A stretch of 64,000 bases of DNA from RBC038 sp041390625 (GCA_041390625.1 JAWKPM010000001.1:62001-126000); one strand, 5' to 3'; shown: positions 8,324-16,568, counted from the first letter of the stretch. The notes: generated by a model not told the origin, from the letters alone. Translations and numbers: made by a program.

Positions 8324-8662
8324 TCAGTCCGCCCAGTTGCCGCCGAGACGCCTCGTGAGGGCGCCGCTCACGAGGGCGGCGACGAAGAGCGCGATACCGA
8401 GGGCGGGGCGATCGGCCAGCCAGAGAGCGAGGCCGCCGGCGGCGAAGAGACTCGCCTCGATGGCCCATCGCAGCGGCTCGGGCGCAAGGTACTTCGCCTT
8501 CGGCGAGACGAAGAGGCCCCACGTCGAGGCCGCGGCGACCACCGCCACGATTGCCAGGCCGATGCCTGCGATGCCGTCGACGAGCGAGGCAGCGCCGACC
8601 GCGAGCGCGACCAGCAGCGCGAGCTCGAGGAAGAAGCGGACGGCGAGGTTGGCGCTCTGCAT
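8324..8662 (-). CDS. YrdB/DUF2568-family small membrane protein
   Basis: A 112-residue protein made of four hydrophobic segments (residues about 8-30, 34-53, 66-83 and 86-104). It has the family-typical NLAVRFFLELALLVALAVG opening and a WGLFVSPKA motif after the second segment. These proteins are integral membrane proteins of unknown role. The ATG at 8662 has a GAGG eight bases upstream on the minus strand. It converges with the acetyltransferase gene, leaving 24 bases between stops. Confidence 0.75.
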   Translation of the reverse strand: MQSANLAVRFFLELALLVALAVGAASLVDGIAGIGLAIVAVVAAASTWGLFVSPKAKYLAPEPLRWAIEASLFAAGGLALWLADRPALGIALFVAALVSGALTRRLGGNWAD

Positions 8663-8770
8663 TGGCCTCGATGCTCGGGCCGACGGTGCCCGCAAGCAAG
8701 GGGCTGCCTTCGCGCCTCGGGGCGGCGCGGGGTAGGATCGCGCGAGGCTGTCGTGGCGAGGGGGACCATC

Positions 8771-9643
8771 ATGCTCTGGGACGTTCACTGTCACTTCCCG
8801 CGCAACTTCGAGCAGCCCGACCACCCCGAGCATGAGCGACTGATTGATGAGCGCGCCGACGCGCTGCGTGCGGCGGGCGTCACCCGCGCCTCGCTGCTGT
8901 GCGGCGGGCGGATGGGCATCTCGTACGAGGAGTCGCTGGTCTACGCGCGGCGGCACGAGGACCTGTTCGTGCCCTCGGCGGTGGTGGACCCTGACGACCA
9001 GAACGGCCACGAGATCAAGCGCCTACACGACCTCGGCTACCGAGGCCTCAAGATCATTGGGACGCGGCGCGAGTACGACCACTACAAGTACTTCTCGGCG
9101 TACGGGGCGGCGGAAGACCTGCAGATGCCGATCCTGTTCCACCTCGGTGTGATCGGGGGCGGGGTCGACTACTCGATCACGCACCCGCGCCGCGACGCCG
9201 AGGCGGCGGCGACGCTCGAGCGGCAGCGCGGGATGCGCGGGCCTCGAGACGTGTCGGCGATCCGGATGCGGCCGTTCCACCTCGACACGATCGCGAACAA
9301 CTTCCCCGAGCTGCGCATCATCGGCGCGCACATGGGCGGCACCGGCAACTACGACGAATCGGCCTCGGTCGTGCGCTGGCGCCACCACGTCTACCTCGAC
9401 ATGTCGGGCGGCGACACGATCGAGCGGCACGCGGTGGAGCGGAACCTCGTCGGCAAGGAGATCGGCGTCGAGAAGCTGACGTGGGGCTCGGACTGCCGCG
9501 ATCACGAGATCGCCTCGCACGTCGAGCACCTCGAGCAGATCTTCGTCGACGTCGGGCTGACCGAGGACGAGGCCGAGCGCATTCGCTACTTCAACGCGGC
9601 GGAGATCTTCGGCGAGGTCGAGCCCGCTCGCGCGGGGGAGTAG
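8771..9643 (+). CDS. Amidohydrolase-family (ACMSD-like) TIM-barrel protein
   Basis: A 290-residue metal-dependent hydrolase or decarboxylase of the amidohydrolase-2 family. Metal ligands are visible as the DVHCHF motif near the N-terminus, PILFHLG, IIGAHMGG and the late WGSDCRD aspartate. MLWDVHCHFPRN opens the barrel. The ATG at 8771 is preferred to a GTG 18 bases upstream because GAGGGGGACC lies just before it. The substrate is not evident; relatives act on carboxylated aromatic or heterocyclic rings, or as simple hydrolases. The gene is followed after five bases by a membrane protein gene, probably in one transcript. Confidence 0.8.
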   Translation: MLWDVHCHFPRNFEQPDHPEHERLIDERADALRAAGVTRASLLCGGRMGISYEESLVYARRHEDLFVPSAVVDPDDQNGHEIKRLHDLGYRGLKIIGTRREYDHYKYFSAYGAAEDLQMPILFHLGVIGGGVDYSITHPRRDAEAAATLERQRGMRGPRDVSAIRMRPFHLDTIANNFPELRIIGAHMGGTGNYDESASVVRWRHHVYLDMSGGDTIERHAVERNLVGKEIGVEKLTWGSDCRDHEIASHVEHLEQIFVDVGLTEDEAERIRYFNAAEIFGEVEPARAGE

Positions 9644-9647
9644 CGCC

Positions 9648-10556
9648 TTGGCCTGGTCCGCGACGGCCACCCTCGACGAGCCGGACGGCGCGCGCGACCT
9701 CGATGACGGGGACGCCGGCCTCGACGACGGTGAGCCCATCGATGGCGGTCCGACCGAGCGGGTGCACGCGGGGAGCGTCTTCGATGGGCTGATCGTCACG
9801 GCCTCGGCGATCACGCTCGGCGTGATCATGACCGCCACGTTCCTGATGTTCCTGCTGATCGAGCCGTCACCTCGATGGGTGGTGCTCTTCGGATCGGCGA
9901 TCTCGGTGCCGGCGCTCGCGGGGATCCTGCAGGGCGCGCGCCGCGAAGCGTTCGAGGAGGGCGGCCTCGATGTCACGCCCTCGCTGCTACTGCCTGCGCT
10001 CGCAGCCCTCGTAACGCCGGTGTTCATCGAGCACAACGTGACGGGGTACTGGACGGTGGCCGCCGGCCTCGGCGCGGGCGCGGGGTACACGGCGCTGCTG
10101 GTGGCGGTCGTGTCCTCGGTGCGGGAGCACGACCGCGGGCGCGCGGTCGGGCGGTTCATCGCGGCGGCGGCGACGTACTTCGTGGCGTTCGCGGTGTTCT
10201 CCATGCTGTACCGCCTCGATGTGGAGCGGCAGCCTGCGACGCTGGCGGCCGGCCTCGCGGCGGCGCTGCTGGCGGTAGAGCTGCTGCGGCAGGGCGAGAT
10301 CGACCCGGTCGAGACGTTCGTCCTCGCGATCGTGGTGGGCGTGCTGGTGGCACAGGTGCGCTGGACGATGCACTACCTGCCGGTGGACGGGTACGCGGCG
10401 GGCCCGTCGCTGCTCCTCGCGTTCTACTTCGGAGCGGGAGTGCTGCACGCGCAGGTGACGGACGAGCTGTCGCGTCGGGTGGTGCTGGAGTACGGCCTCG
10501 TGTCGGGCGCGGGGCTGGCGTTCGTGATCGTGGCGAGCGCGAGCGGCCTCGGCTAG
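9648..10556 (+). CDS. Multi-pass membrane protein of unknown function
   Basis: A 302-residue protein with an acidic N-terminal tail of about 45 residues (many Asp and Gly), then roughly eight hydrophobic segments such as LIVTASAITLGVIMTATFL, LLLPALAALVTPVFI and AVELL-like helices to the C-terminal VSGAGLAFVIVASAS. The proposed TTG start at 9648 has GGGGGAG seven bases upstream, overlapping the end of the amidohydrolase gene. No transporter signature was recognised. The gene ends just before tRNA-Pro. Confidence 0.6.
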   Translation: MAWSATATLDEPDGARDLDDGDAGLDDGEPIDGGPTERVHAGSVFDGLIVTASAITLGVIMTATFLMFLLIEPSPRWVVLFGSAISVPALAGILQGARREAFEEGGLDVTPSLLLPALAALVTPVFIEHNVTGYWTVAAGLGAGAGYTALLVAVVSSVREHDRGRAVGRFIAAAATYFVAFAVFSMLYRLDVERQPATLAAGLAAALLAVELLRQGEIDPVETFVLAIVVGVLVAQVRWTMHYLPVDGYAAGPSLLLAFYFGAGVLHAQVTDELSRRVVLEYGLVSGAGLAFVIVASASGLG

Positions 10557-10616
10557 TCGAGCTGCCTCGATGCGTGGCTCCATCGCGGGGGCCTCTGGTA
10601 GCATCGAGGGCCGTGT

Positions 10617-10693
10617 CGGGGAGTGGCGCAGCCTGGTAGCGCACTTGACTGGGGGTCAAGAGGTCGCACGTTCAAATCGTGTCTCCCCGACCA
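10617..10693 (+). tRNA. tRNA-Pro (anticodon GGG)
   Basis: A 77-base cloverleaf. The acceptor stem CGGGGAG pairs with CTCCCCG (10683-10689). The anticodon stem CTTGA/TCAAG encloses loop CTGGGGG with anticodon GGG at 10651-10653. The T-arm contains GTTCAAATC. The discriminator A and CCA are encoded (10690-10693). It stands alone between a membrane protein gene and a convergent receiver-domain gene. Confidence 0.95.
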
Positions 10694-10799
10694 CCCACTT
10701 CCACGTTCGAATCTGACTCCGGTCGTGCTCCAGTGGCCTGGGCCTCGTGCCTGGCTGCTCGAGCGTGGCCGCTGCATTCGCGGCTGGTCGATTGAGGCG

Positions 10800-11189
10800 C
10801 TAGTCGAGCAGCGAGCCGTTGCCGTCGTTGATGCCGAGCCATGCGGCCTCGAGGAGCGCGCCGGGCGCCCAGGGCTTCAGCACGAGGATGCCGTCCACGT
10901 CGTCCTCGCGCGCGACCTCGATGGCGGTGGTCAGGGAGCAGGCGACGCTCAGCACGGTCACGGGGCTGTGCACGGCGAACGCTCGACGGATCGAGCCAGG
11001 GGTCATGTCGAGCGCCACATCGACAACCGCCACATCAATCATCCGGCCATGTGCGGCTGCAGCGAGCCCCCCGAGGGTGCGGGCCGAGGTCTCGATGACG
11101 ATGAAGCCGCCGTCGCGGAGCTCCTCGCCCGCCAGACGGGCAATCGGTGGGTCGAGCACCGCCAGGAGCGCGACCCTGTCAAACGCCAT
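10800..11189 (-). CDS. Receiver-domain-like protein, divergent
   Basis: A 129-residue single-domain protein with the receiver fold pattern. It has VALLAVLDPP at the first strand (only one of the usual two acidic residues), MIDVAVVDVALD with a candidate phospho-acceptor Asp, VTVLSVACS at the Thr/Ser switch, and ILVLKPW with the conserved Lys. Phosphorylation is doubtful because the acidic pocket is reduced. The ATG at 11189 has GGGGGAGG six bases upstream. It lies 26 bases after the TTG-started receiver gene and probably forms an operon with it. No histidine kinase is nearby. Confidence 0.65.
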   Translation of the reverse strand: MAFDRVALLAVLDPPIARLAGEELRDGGFIVIETSARTLGGLAAAAHGRMIDVAVVDVALDMTPGSIRRAFAVHSPVTVLSVACSLTTAIEVAREDDVDGILVLKPWAPGALLEAAWLGINDGNGSLLD

Positions 11190-11215
11190 GCCTGCCTCCC
11201 CCGACGACCCCACGC

Positions 11216-11584
11216 TCACTCACCGGTCGATCGCAGGACCCTGATCAAGTCCTCCGGCGTGAAGGGCTTTCGCAGATGCCCCTGGGCGCTGAGCTCCTCC
11301 GCGAGCGTGCCCGGACCGTAGGCGTGGGACAGGACGATCACCGGGGTGTGGATGCCGTGCTCGCGCGCTTCGCGTACGAACGCCCGGCTGTCCATGCCGG
11401 GCACATGGATATCGAGCAGTAGCGCATCGACCTCCACCTCGCCGGCCAAGAGCTCGAGGGCGTGGGCGCCGTCGGCGGCCTCGATTACCTCGATGCCTTC
11501 CTCGGCAAGCAGGATGGTGGCTAGAGCGCGAACCGCCGGGTCGCCGTCCACGATGAGCACACGCGCGAGCTGGTTCTGAGTCAA
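11216..11584 (-). CDS. Single-domain response regulator receiver protein
   Basis: A 122-residue CheY-like protein. It shows RVLIVDGDP (acid pocket), ALLLDIHVPGMD (phospho-Asp), PVIVLSH (switch Ser) and LRKPFTPEDL (Lys). There is no output domain, so it would act through protein contacts or in a phosphorelay. The TTG at 11584 is preceded by GGAGG at a suitable distance. It is followed on the minus strand by the degenerate receiver gene. Confidence 0.8.
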   Translation of the reverse strand: MTQNQLARVLIVDGDPAVRALATILLAEEGIEVIEAADGAHALELLAGEVEVDALLLDIHVPGMDSRAFVREAREHGIHTPVIVLSHAYGPGTLAEELSAQGHLRKPFTPEDLIRVLRSTGE

Positions 11585-11728
11585 GTTTCAGCACCTCCGG
11601 GCATCGTCACCGATCACCCTAGGCGCGGTGCGGTTCCATCCCGCAAAAATGCGTACACGGTTTTCGTTGCAGCGGTCTTCCACTGGGCAGTGGCGGTGGG
11701 GACTCCCGCGGGAGGGTGCCAGGAAAGG

Positions 11729-12325
11729 CTAGGTCGGGCAGGTCCGATTGCTGGTGCCGTCGAAGTTCGGGACGGGACGCTGATCGGCCTCGGAGGTGGT
11801 CTCGGCGACACCGTTCTCGTCGATGTCGTCGATGAGCCACGACATTTCGTCGATCTCGCGGCGCTGGGCCTCGATGATGCCGACGGCGAGCTCGCAGACG
11901 CGCACGTCCTCGATCTGCGCTCGCTCGCTGGTGAGGATCGCGATTGAGTGGTGCGGGATCATCGCGCTCATGTACGAGGTGTCCTGCACCGTGATCTGGC
12001 TGCGCACGAGGAAGAGCGCAGCGCCGAACACGACGATGGCACCCGCAACGATTCCGGCGTTGATCCGAGGGTCCGAGTACATGCTCAGCATGAAGCCGAG
12101 CATGATGACGGCCATGGCCGCGCCCATCAGCAGGGCCAGATAGACGCGCGTTTCGCTCCAGCGCACGTGATCGAACGCGTAGGTGTTCAGGTACATGAGG
12201 AGCAGCATCACGAGCGTGGACGTCGCGATCATTGCGCCGAACCTGGCGTAGCTCATGTGGACGCCCCCGCTTCGACCCGAGGACGAGTTCGGCGAGGCAC
12301 CCACGTCCTGCTGCGTCTCACTCAC
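11729..12325 (-). CDS. DUF305-family membrane protein
   Basis: A 198-residue protein with three N-terminal hydrophobic segments (ATSTLVMLLLMYLNTYAF, LALLMGAAMAVIMLGFMLSM and IVAGAIVVFGAALFLV), then a DUF305-type helical domain. The domain carries YMSAMIPHHSIAI, the Met/His-rich signature proposed to bind metal, and ICELAVGII-like spacing (VCELAVGIIEAQRREIDEM). The GTG at 12325 has GGGAGGT five bases upstream. The family is often linked to copper or other metal handling; here that is only inferred. The 140 bases upstream of the receiver gene (11585-11728) show nothing recognisable. Confidence 0.8.
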   Translation of the reverse strand: MSETQQDVGASPNSSSGRSGGVHMSYARFGAMIATSTLVMLLLMYLNTYAFDHVRWSETRVYLALLMGAAMAVIMLGFMLSMYSDPRINAGIVAGAIVVFGAALFLVRSQITVQDTSYMSAMIPHHSIAILTSERAQIEDVRVCELAVGIIEAQRREIDEMSWLIDDIDENGVAETTSEADQRPVPNFDGTSNRTCPT

Positions 12326-12528
12326 CTGTACCTCCCTCGACAGACCTGCCCACCGTAACCGCGGCGAGCTTGCAGGGGTCTTTCGCGGTGCGAGCGCAGC
12401 GAACGTTCGCCTCGCGGCCTGGTGCGCCGCGACCCTCGACGGTGGACAGGGCCCGGTCGGACCGATACATCGTTGTCTCGCGCAGCCTCGAGCGGCGGGC
12501 GCGACGCGCAGGAACGCAGAGGAGCGTC

Positions 12529-12939
12529 ATGACCAGCGAGGCGTCCGCGGGCGGCGAGCCGCCGCGCTACTTCACGTCGCATCTCGGGTTCGAGGGCATC
12601 GAGGCGACGCCGGAGTCGGCGTCGCTCGAGCTGCGCATCGACGACCGGCATCGGAGCCCGCGCGGGCTGATGCACGGCGGCGCGCTCCTCGGGCTGGCCG
12701 ACGCGGTAGGGACGGCGCTCGCGATGCGATCCAACTCGGTGGAGGCCGGCGGCAGCGGGCGGCCGATGGCGGTCATCGACGTGCACGCCGCGATTCTCGG
12801 GAACCAGGCCGAAGGCGTGGTGCGGGCCGAGGCCTCGATCGTGCGTCGAGGGCGACGGGTGACGGTGATCCGGGTGCGCGTCATGGGTGAGGATGGGCGT
12901 GCGCTCGCCGAGATGACGACGACGAACGTGCCGGTCTAG
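12529..12939 (+). CDS. PaaI-family hotdog thioesterase
   Basis: A 136-residue acyl-CoA thioesterase-like protein. The hotdog signature is RSPRGLMHGGALLGLADAVG (N/H-x-x-G-x-x-HGG, with the catalytic acid replaced by the LADAVG helix residue), followed by VIDVHAAIL and VVRAEASIVRRGRRVTVIRV strands. The ATG at 12529 has AGAGGAG six bases upstream. It hydrolyses acyl-CoA to acid and CoA; the chain or ring specificity cannot be predicted. It converges with the membrane protein gene that follows. Confidence 0.8.
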   Translation: MTSEASAGGEPPRYFTSHLGFEGIEATPESASLELRIDDRHRSPRGLMHGGALLGLADAVGTALAMRSNSVEAGGSGRPMAVIDVHAAILGNQAEGVVRAEASIVRRGRRVTVIRVRVMGEDGRALAEMTTTNVPV

Positions 12940-12951
12940 CGAGATCCTCGT

Positions 12952-13566
12952 TCAGGTGCGCAGGAGCGCGAGCCCGACGACGAGGCCGTAGAAGTGCGCG
13001 AGGATGGGCGGGGCAAACGGCCCGCGCACGGTGACGAAGCCGACCAGGGCGGCCGCGCCGAGCGCGATGCCCACCCACCCGACCCAATCGGACAGCAACG
13101 GACTGCGCAGCAGCGCGATGCCGAGGACGACCCACGTCCCGTACGCGAGCACCATGTGGGTCTCGTAGAGGCGGTTGGCGCGCCTCGACCAGCGCTCGTA
13201 GCCGTCGGGGAGCGCGCCGGTACGAACCACCTCGATCGCCGCGCGCGGCGTTGAGGTCAGCCCCAGGGCGAGCGAGCCGAGCATTGCACCGCAGCCGAGC
13301 GCGGAGGCCACGGCGGCAATCGTCGCCAGCCCGCCCCGCTCGGGCGTGAGCAACCGGGCCAGCGCGACCACGGCCACGGCGCTGGTCACCGTCCCGGCTA
13401 CCATCCAGCCGTGGATCCAGCGCCAGCGCGGCATTCGTCTCGCGACGGCGACAAGCCGACCTTCCAGGTTCGGGCGCTCGAACTCATCGATTCGCCAGAA
13501 GGCCGCGCCCGTCAGGAAGACGCCGAAGGCGGCCACCAGCAGCAGCCCCGTGCCGTGCGCTCCCAT
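12952..13566 (-). CDS. Hypothetical multi-pass membrane protein
   Basis: A 204-residue protein with about six hydrophobic segments: GLLLVAAFGVFLTGAAFW, a second around VAGTVTSAVAVVALARLL, a third around AAVASALGCGAMLGSLALGL, then MVLAYGTWVVLGIALL, WVGWVGIALGAAALVGFVTV and FYGLVVGLALL. It resembles a small integral membrane protein of the DUF2269/CopD-like kind in its pattern only. No clear shine-dalgarno precedes the ATG at 13566. Function unknown. Confidence 0.55.
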   Translation of the reverse strand: MGAHGTGLLLVAAFGVFLTGAAFWRIDEFERPNLEGRLVAVARRMPRWRWIHGWMVAGTVTSAVAVVALARLLTPERGGLATIAAVASALGCGAMLGSLALGLTSTPRAAIEVVRTGALPDGYERWSRRANRLYETHMVLAYGTWVVLGIALLRSPLLSDWVGWVGIALGAAALVGFVTVRGPFAPPILAHFYGLVVGLALLRT

Positions 13567-13621
13567 CGCAGCATCGTAGTGAAGCGTCGATGTCGCGTGG
13601 GGCGCACGGCGGGCGGTTCAG

Positions 13622-14284
13622 CTAGGCGTCGTAGCAGCCATCGAGGAACTTGAGGAGGGCGTCGCAGCCCTGCTCGACGGCGCGCACGACCTCGGCGTCG
13701 TGGCCCATCGACGTGCGCTCGATGGCGTCCACCTCGCCGCTGGAGTGGGCGACGTCGGCCTCCATGTGCACGGTGAAGAACTCGTACTGCTCCGGCGTGA
13801 GGCTGTAGTGGGCCTCGAGACCGCGGATCTTCTCCTCGGCGATGGCCGGGACCTGGCCCTCGTAGGCGAAGAGGGTGGCCAGCGCCTCGGCGACGGGGCG
13901 CTCGCGGGCAGCGTGCTCGAAGTGCTGGAGGAGAGCGGCCGTCTCCGGCCGCGGGGTGGACTGCACGGCCTCGGCCTCATCGACACCGAGGGCCTCGGCG
14001 AACTCGAGCCAGAGGGTGCGGTGGTTGCGCTGGCCGTGCTCCTCGTCCCAGAGGTTGTCGAGCACGATCTGGCGCGCCGGCGCGTCGTCCATGCGGGTGT
14101 GGATGGCGCTGAGCATGGTCGGGAACGCGGCCTCGAAGTGGTAGTACTGGCGCGCGTACTCCTGCAGCTGCTCGATGCGCAGGGTGCCGGCCGACCACGC
14201 CTGGTAGAAGGGGTGGGCGAGCATGGAACGCTGGGCGAGCACCGCGCGCATCTGCTGCTCGAGCGCGCTGGCCGTTGTCGTCAT
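13622..14284 (-). CDS. CADD-family di-metal oxygenase, probable self-sacrificing pABA synthase
   Basis: A 220-residue helical protein of the heme-oxygenase-like di-metal oxidase superfamily, close to chlamydial CADD. Aligned features: HPFYQAW (Tyr27), EYARQYY (Tyr43), LSAIHTRMDD, LWDEEHG (Glu81), NH (His88), AYEGQVP (Tyr141, Glu142), AEEKIRGL (Lys152) and FFTVHMEADVAHS (His173, Asp177, His180). The six presumed metal ligands and the Tyr and Lys implicated in chlamydial CADD as the source of p-aminobenzoate are all present. The family makes pABA for folate from its own residues using O2. No folate gene is adjacent. Start ATG at 14284. Confidence 0.85.
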   Translation of the reverse strand: MTTTASALEQQMRAVLAQRSMLAHPFYQAWSAGTLRIEQLQEYARQYYHFEAAFPTMLSAIHTRMDDAPARQIVLDNLWDEEHGQRNHRTLWLEFAEALGVDEAEAVQSTPRPETAALLQHFEHAARERPVAEALATLFAYEGQVPAIAEEKIRGLEAHYSLTPEQYEFFTVHMEADVAHSSGEVDAIERTSMGHDAEVVRAVEQGCDALLKFLDGCYDA

Positions 14285-14383
14285 CGAAGGTCCTCTCCGC
14301 CTTGCCGGCGGATTCGTCGCCGGTCCGGCCTCGATGGTACGGACGGCGGGATTCAGGGGCCATTCCGTGCGGACGTTATGACG

Positions 14384-15754
14384 TCAGCCGGTGTGGCTTT
14401 CGAGGGCGTCGGTCAGCTCGCGGGCTGCGACGAGCACGGGGTCCCACACGCCGGAGAACGGCGGGGCGTAGGAGAGATCGACGTTCACGAGATCGAACGC
14501 GGTCATCCCGTTCCAGAGGGCCATCGCGAACGCATCGATGCGCTTACCGGCGCCGGTGCCGCCCACGATCTGCGCGCCGAGGAGGCGGCCGCTGCCCACC
14601 TCGGCGAGGGCCTTCATGTGCAGGCGCTCGGCCTCGGGCCAGTAGCCGGCAGCCGTGCGGCTGTTGAAGGCGACGGTCACGGCCTCGATGCCGAGGTCGG
14701 CCGCCTCGGCCTCGGTGAGCCCGGTGCGTGCGACCTCGAGGTCGCACAGCCGGCTGATGGCCGTGCCGAGGACGCCGGGAAAGCGCTCGTCGCCGCCGCC
14801 GAGGTTCACGCCGGCGATGCGGCCCTGCTTGTTCGCGACGGTCCCGAGCTGGATGTTCACGGCGTGACCGCCGACGCGATGATGGGACTCGGCACAGTCG
14901 CCGGCGGCCCAGATGCCCGGGATGAGCGTTCGCTGGTGATCATCGATGGCGATCGCGCCGCTCTCGCCCAGCGGCACGCCTGCGGCCTCGGCGAGCGCGA
15001 CGGTCGGGCGCGCGCCGATCGCGATCACGACGATGTCGGCCTCGAACCGCTCGCCGCCGGCCTCGACGGCGCGGACTCGGCCTGAGGCGCCCTCGACGCG
15101 CTCGGCGGTCAGGCCGGCGCGGAACTCGATGCCGATCTCGCGCATGCGGGCGACGACGCGGTCACCGATCTCGGGATCGAACGCGCCCTCGAGAGCGCTC
15201 TCGCCGGCCGTCACCATCGTCGTCTGAAGGTCGCGCCGGGTCAGTGCCTCGGCGACCTCGACGCCGATGTAGCCGCCACCGACGACCACGGCTCGGCGAG
15301 CGCCGCCCTCGATGAGCGCGCGGAGCGCGGTCGCGTCATCGAGCGTGCGCATGAACGCCACGCCCTCGAGGTCCAGGCCGGGAATGTGGGGACGCACGGC
15401 GGCCGCACCGGTGGCGATGAGCAGGTCGTCGTACGGGGTCTCGAACTCGACGTCTCGATGCACGTTGCGAACGGTGACCGTGCGGTTCACGGCATCGATC
15501 GCGGTGACCTCATGGAAGAGGTGCACCTCGATGTCGCGGTCGGCGAACTGCTCGGGGGTGCGTGCCACGAGGTCCTCCAGGGCCTCGACCTCGCCGCCGA
15601 CGAAGTAGGGTTCGCCACAGGCGGAGAAGCTGATCCAGCCGCCGCGCTCGTAGACCACGATCTCGAGGTCGGACGATGGGCGTCGACGCCGCGCCTCGCT
15701 GGCCGCGGACATACCGCCGGCGTCGCCACCGATCACCACCAGCCGCTCGACCAT
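14384..15754 (-). CDS. CoA-disulfide reductase / NADH oxidase-like flavoprotein
   Basis: A 456-residue FAD/NAD(P)H pyridine nucleotide-disulfide oxidoreductase. N-terminal FAD loop LVVIGGDAGGMSAASEA; single redox cysteine in ISFSACGEPYFVGG, the position of the active Cys43 of CoA-disulfide reductases. It also has the LLIATGAAAVRP motif, second nucleotide loop VVVGGGYIGVEVAEAL, GIWAAGDCAE, and a C-terminal dimerisation domain ending near YAPPFSGVWDP. The ATG at 15754 has GAGGAG upstream. It likely reduces CoA disulfide or polysulfide, or O2, with NAD(P)H. The 264 bases upstream (15755-16018) show no gene. Confidence 0.85.
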   Translation of the reverse strand: MVERLVVIGGDAGGMSAASEARRRRPSSDLEIVVYERGGWISFSACGEPYFVGGEVEALEDLVARTPEQFADRDIEVHLFHEVTAIDAVNRTVTVRNVHRDVEFETPYDDLLIATGAAAVRPHIPGLDLEGVAFMRTLDDATALRALIEGGARRAVVVGGGYIGVEVAEALTRRDLQTTMVTAGESALEGAFDPEIGDRVVARMREIGIEFRAGLTAERVEGASGRVRAVEAGGERFEADIVVIAIGARPTVALAEAAGVPLGESGAIAIDDHQRTLIPGIWAAGDCAESHHRVGGHAVNIQLGTVANKQGRIAGVNLGGGDERFPGVLGTAISRLCDLEVARTGLTEAEAADLGIEAVTVAFNSRTAAGYWPEAERLHMKALAEVGSGRLLGAQIVGGTGAGKRIDAFAMALWNGMTAFDLVNVDLSYAPPFSGVWDPVLVAARELTDALESHTG

Positions 15755-16018
15755 CGGTGTCTCCTCACTCGAGCTCGATCGGGACGCGTTGCGCCTCGGC
15801 GTCAGTCTCGCACGGAGCGACGGTCGCGCCGCGTTGCAGGTGCGTGCCACCTCGAATCGAACGTGAGCGCGGTCACGTCGAGCTCGGTCGAATCGACCTC
15901 GCCTCGGATCAGGGGTGACGGCGGAAGGATCGAGGGAGTTCCCCGATCTCGACGGACATCACGCGGGGGCATGCTGCGAGGTGCGGCACGGTCGCGGGGC
16001 GTGTCCGCGGAGGGTCGC

Positions 16019-16423
16019 ATGCGCGAGCTCCCACCTCAGGACGACCTCATCAAGCCTCGGGATCACGCGCCCATCATCGTGGTGCCGCCGCACGTCTGGC
16101 ACTGCCTCATCTGCCAGCCGGAGGGGCCGACGGGCGCCGCGACGAGCGTGCAATGGCTCGGGCCCGAGACGTCAGGGCCTCACGGCCGCTGCACCGACTG
16201 CGGGCAGAAGTACAGCCTGGCGAGCGAGAACTGGATGAAGTTGCGGGACGGCATGCCGCGCGAAGCGGCGCCGGCGCGGATGCGGCACTGCCCGCACTGC
16301 GAGCCTCGGGCCGAGGCGGGAGCACGACCGACAGTCGCCTGGCGCGGGAGCGCCGGACGATGCGCGCGCTGCGGCCAGTCCTATCTCGCGGCGGAGGCCC
16401 CGCCGGAGCGTCGCGCCGCCTGA
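16019..16423 (+). CDS. Small protein with two repeated zinc-ribbon-like modules
   Basis: A 134-residue protein, function unknown. Four CxxC pairs occur in two copies of the same arrangement: WHCLICQPEG then GRCTDCGQKYSLA, and RHCPHCEPRA then GRCARCGQSYLAA. Each half therefore looks like one four-Cys zinc ribbon, and the pairing implies internal duplication. The ATG at 16019 has GGAGGG six bases upstream. There is no signal peptide. It could bind nucleic acid or a protein partner. It converges with a tiny membrane protein gene. Confidence 0.7.
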   Translation: MRELPPQDDLIKPRDHAPIIVVPPHVWHCLICQPEGPTGAATSVQWLGPETSGPHGRCTDCGQKYSLASENWMKLRDGMPREAAPARMRHCPHCEPRAEAGARPTVAWRGSAGRCARCGQSYLAAEAPPERRAA

Positions 16424-16457
16424 CCTCGAAGACCCGCTGCCTGCGGCCTCGAACTGG

Positions 16458-16568
16458 CTAACGACGGCGCTGGCGGCTCGACCAGGCGATCATGTTCAGG
16501 GCGCCCAGCCCGAGGATGCCGAACGACACCCCGGTCAGTGCCAGCCACAGGATCACTCCGACGTCCAC
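16458..16568 (-). CDS. 36-residue single-span membrane microprotein
   Basis: A short reading frame, MDVGVILWLALTGVSFGILG then LGALNMIAWSSRQRRR. It forms one strongly hydrophobic span flanked by a short N-terminus and a positively charged tail, the usual orientation for a cytoplasmic C-terminus. The GTG at 16568 is preceded by a very good shine-dalgarno, GGGAGGAG, six to seven bases upstream, which is the main reason to call it. It is divergent from the alpha/beta hydrolase gene. Function unknown. Confidence 0.55.
   Translation of the reverse strand: MDVGVILWLALTGVSFGILGLGALNMIAWSSRQRRR

Noticed and set aside
10623..11321. Long plus-strand frame beginning inside tRNA-Pro
   Set aside because: It starts in the tRNA and opposes two receiver genes with good motifs and ribosome sites. 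Its translation is low-complexity.
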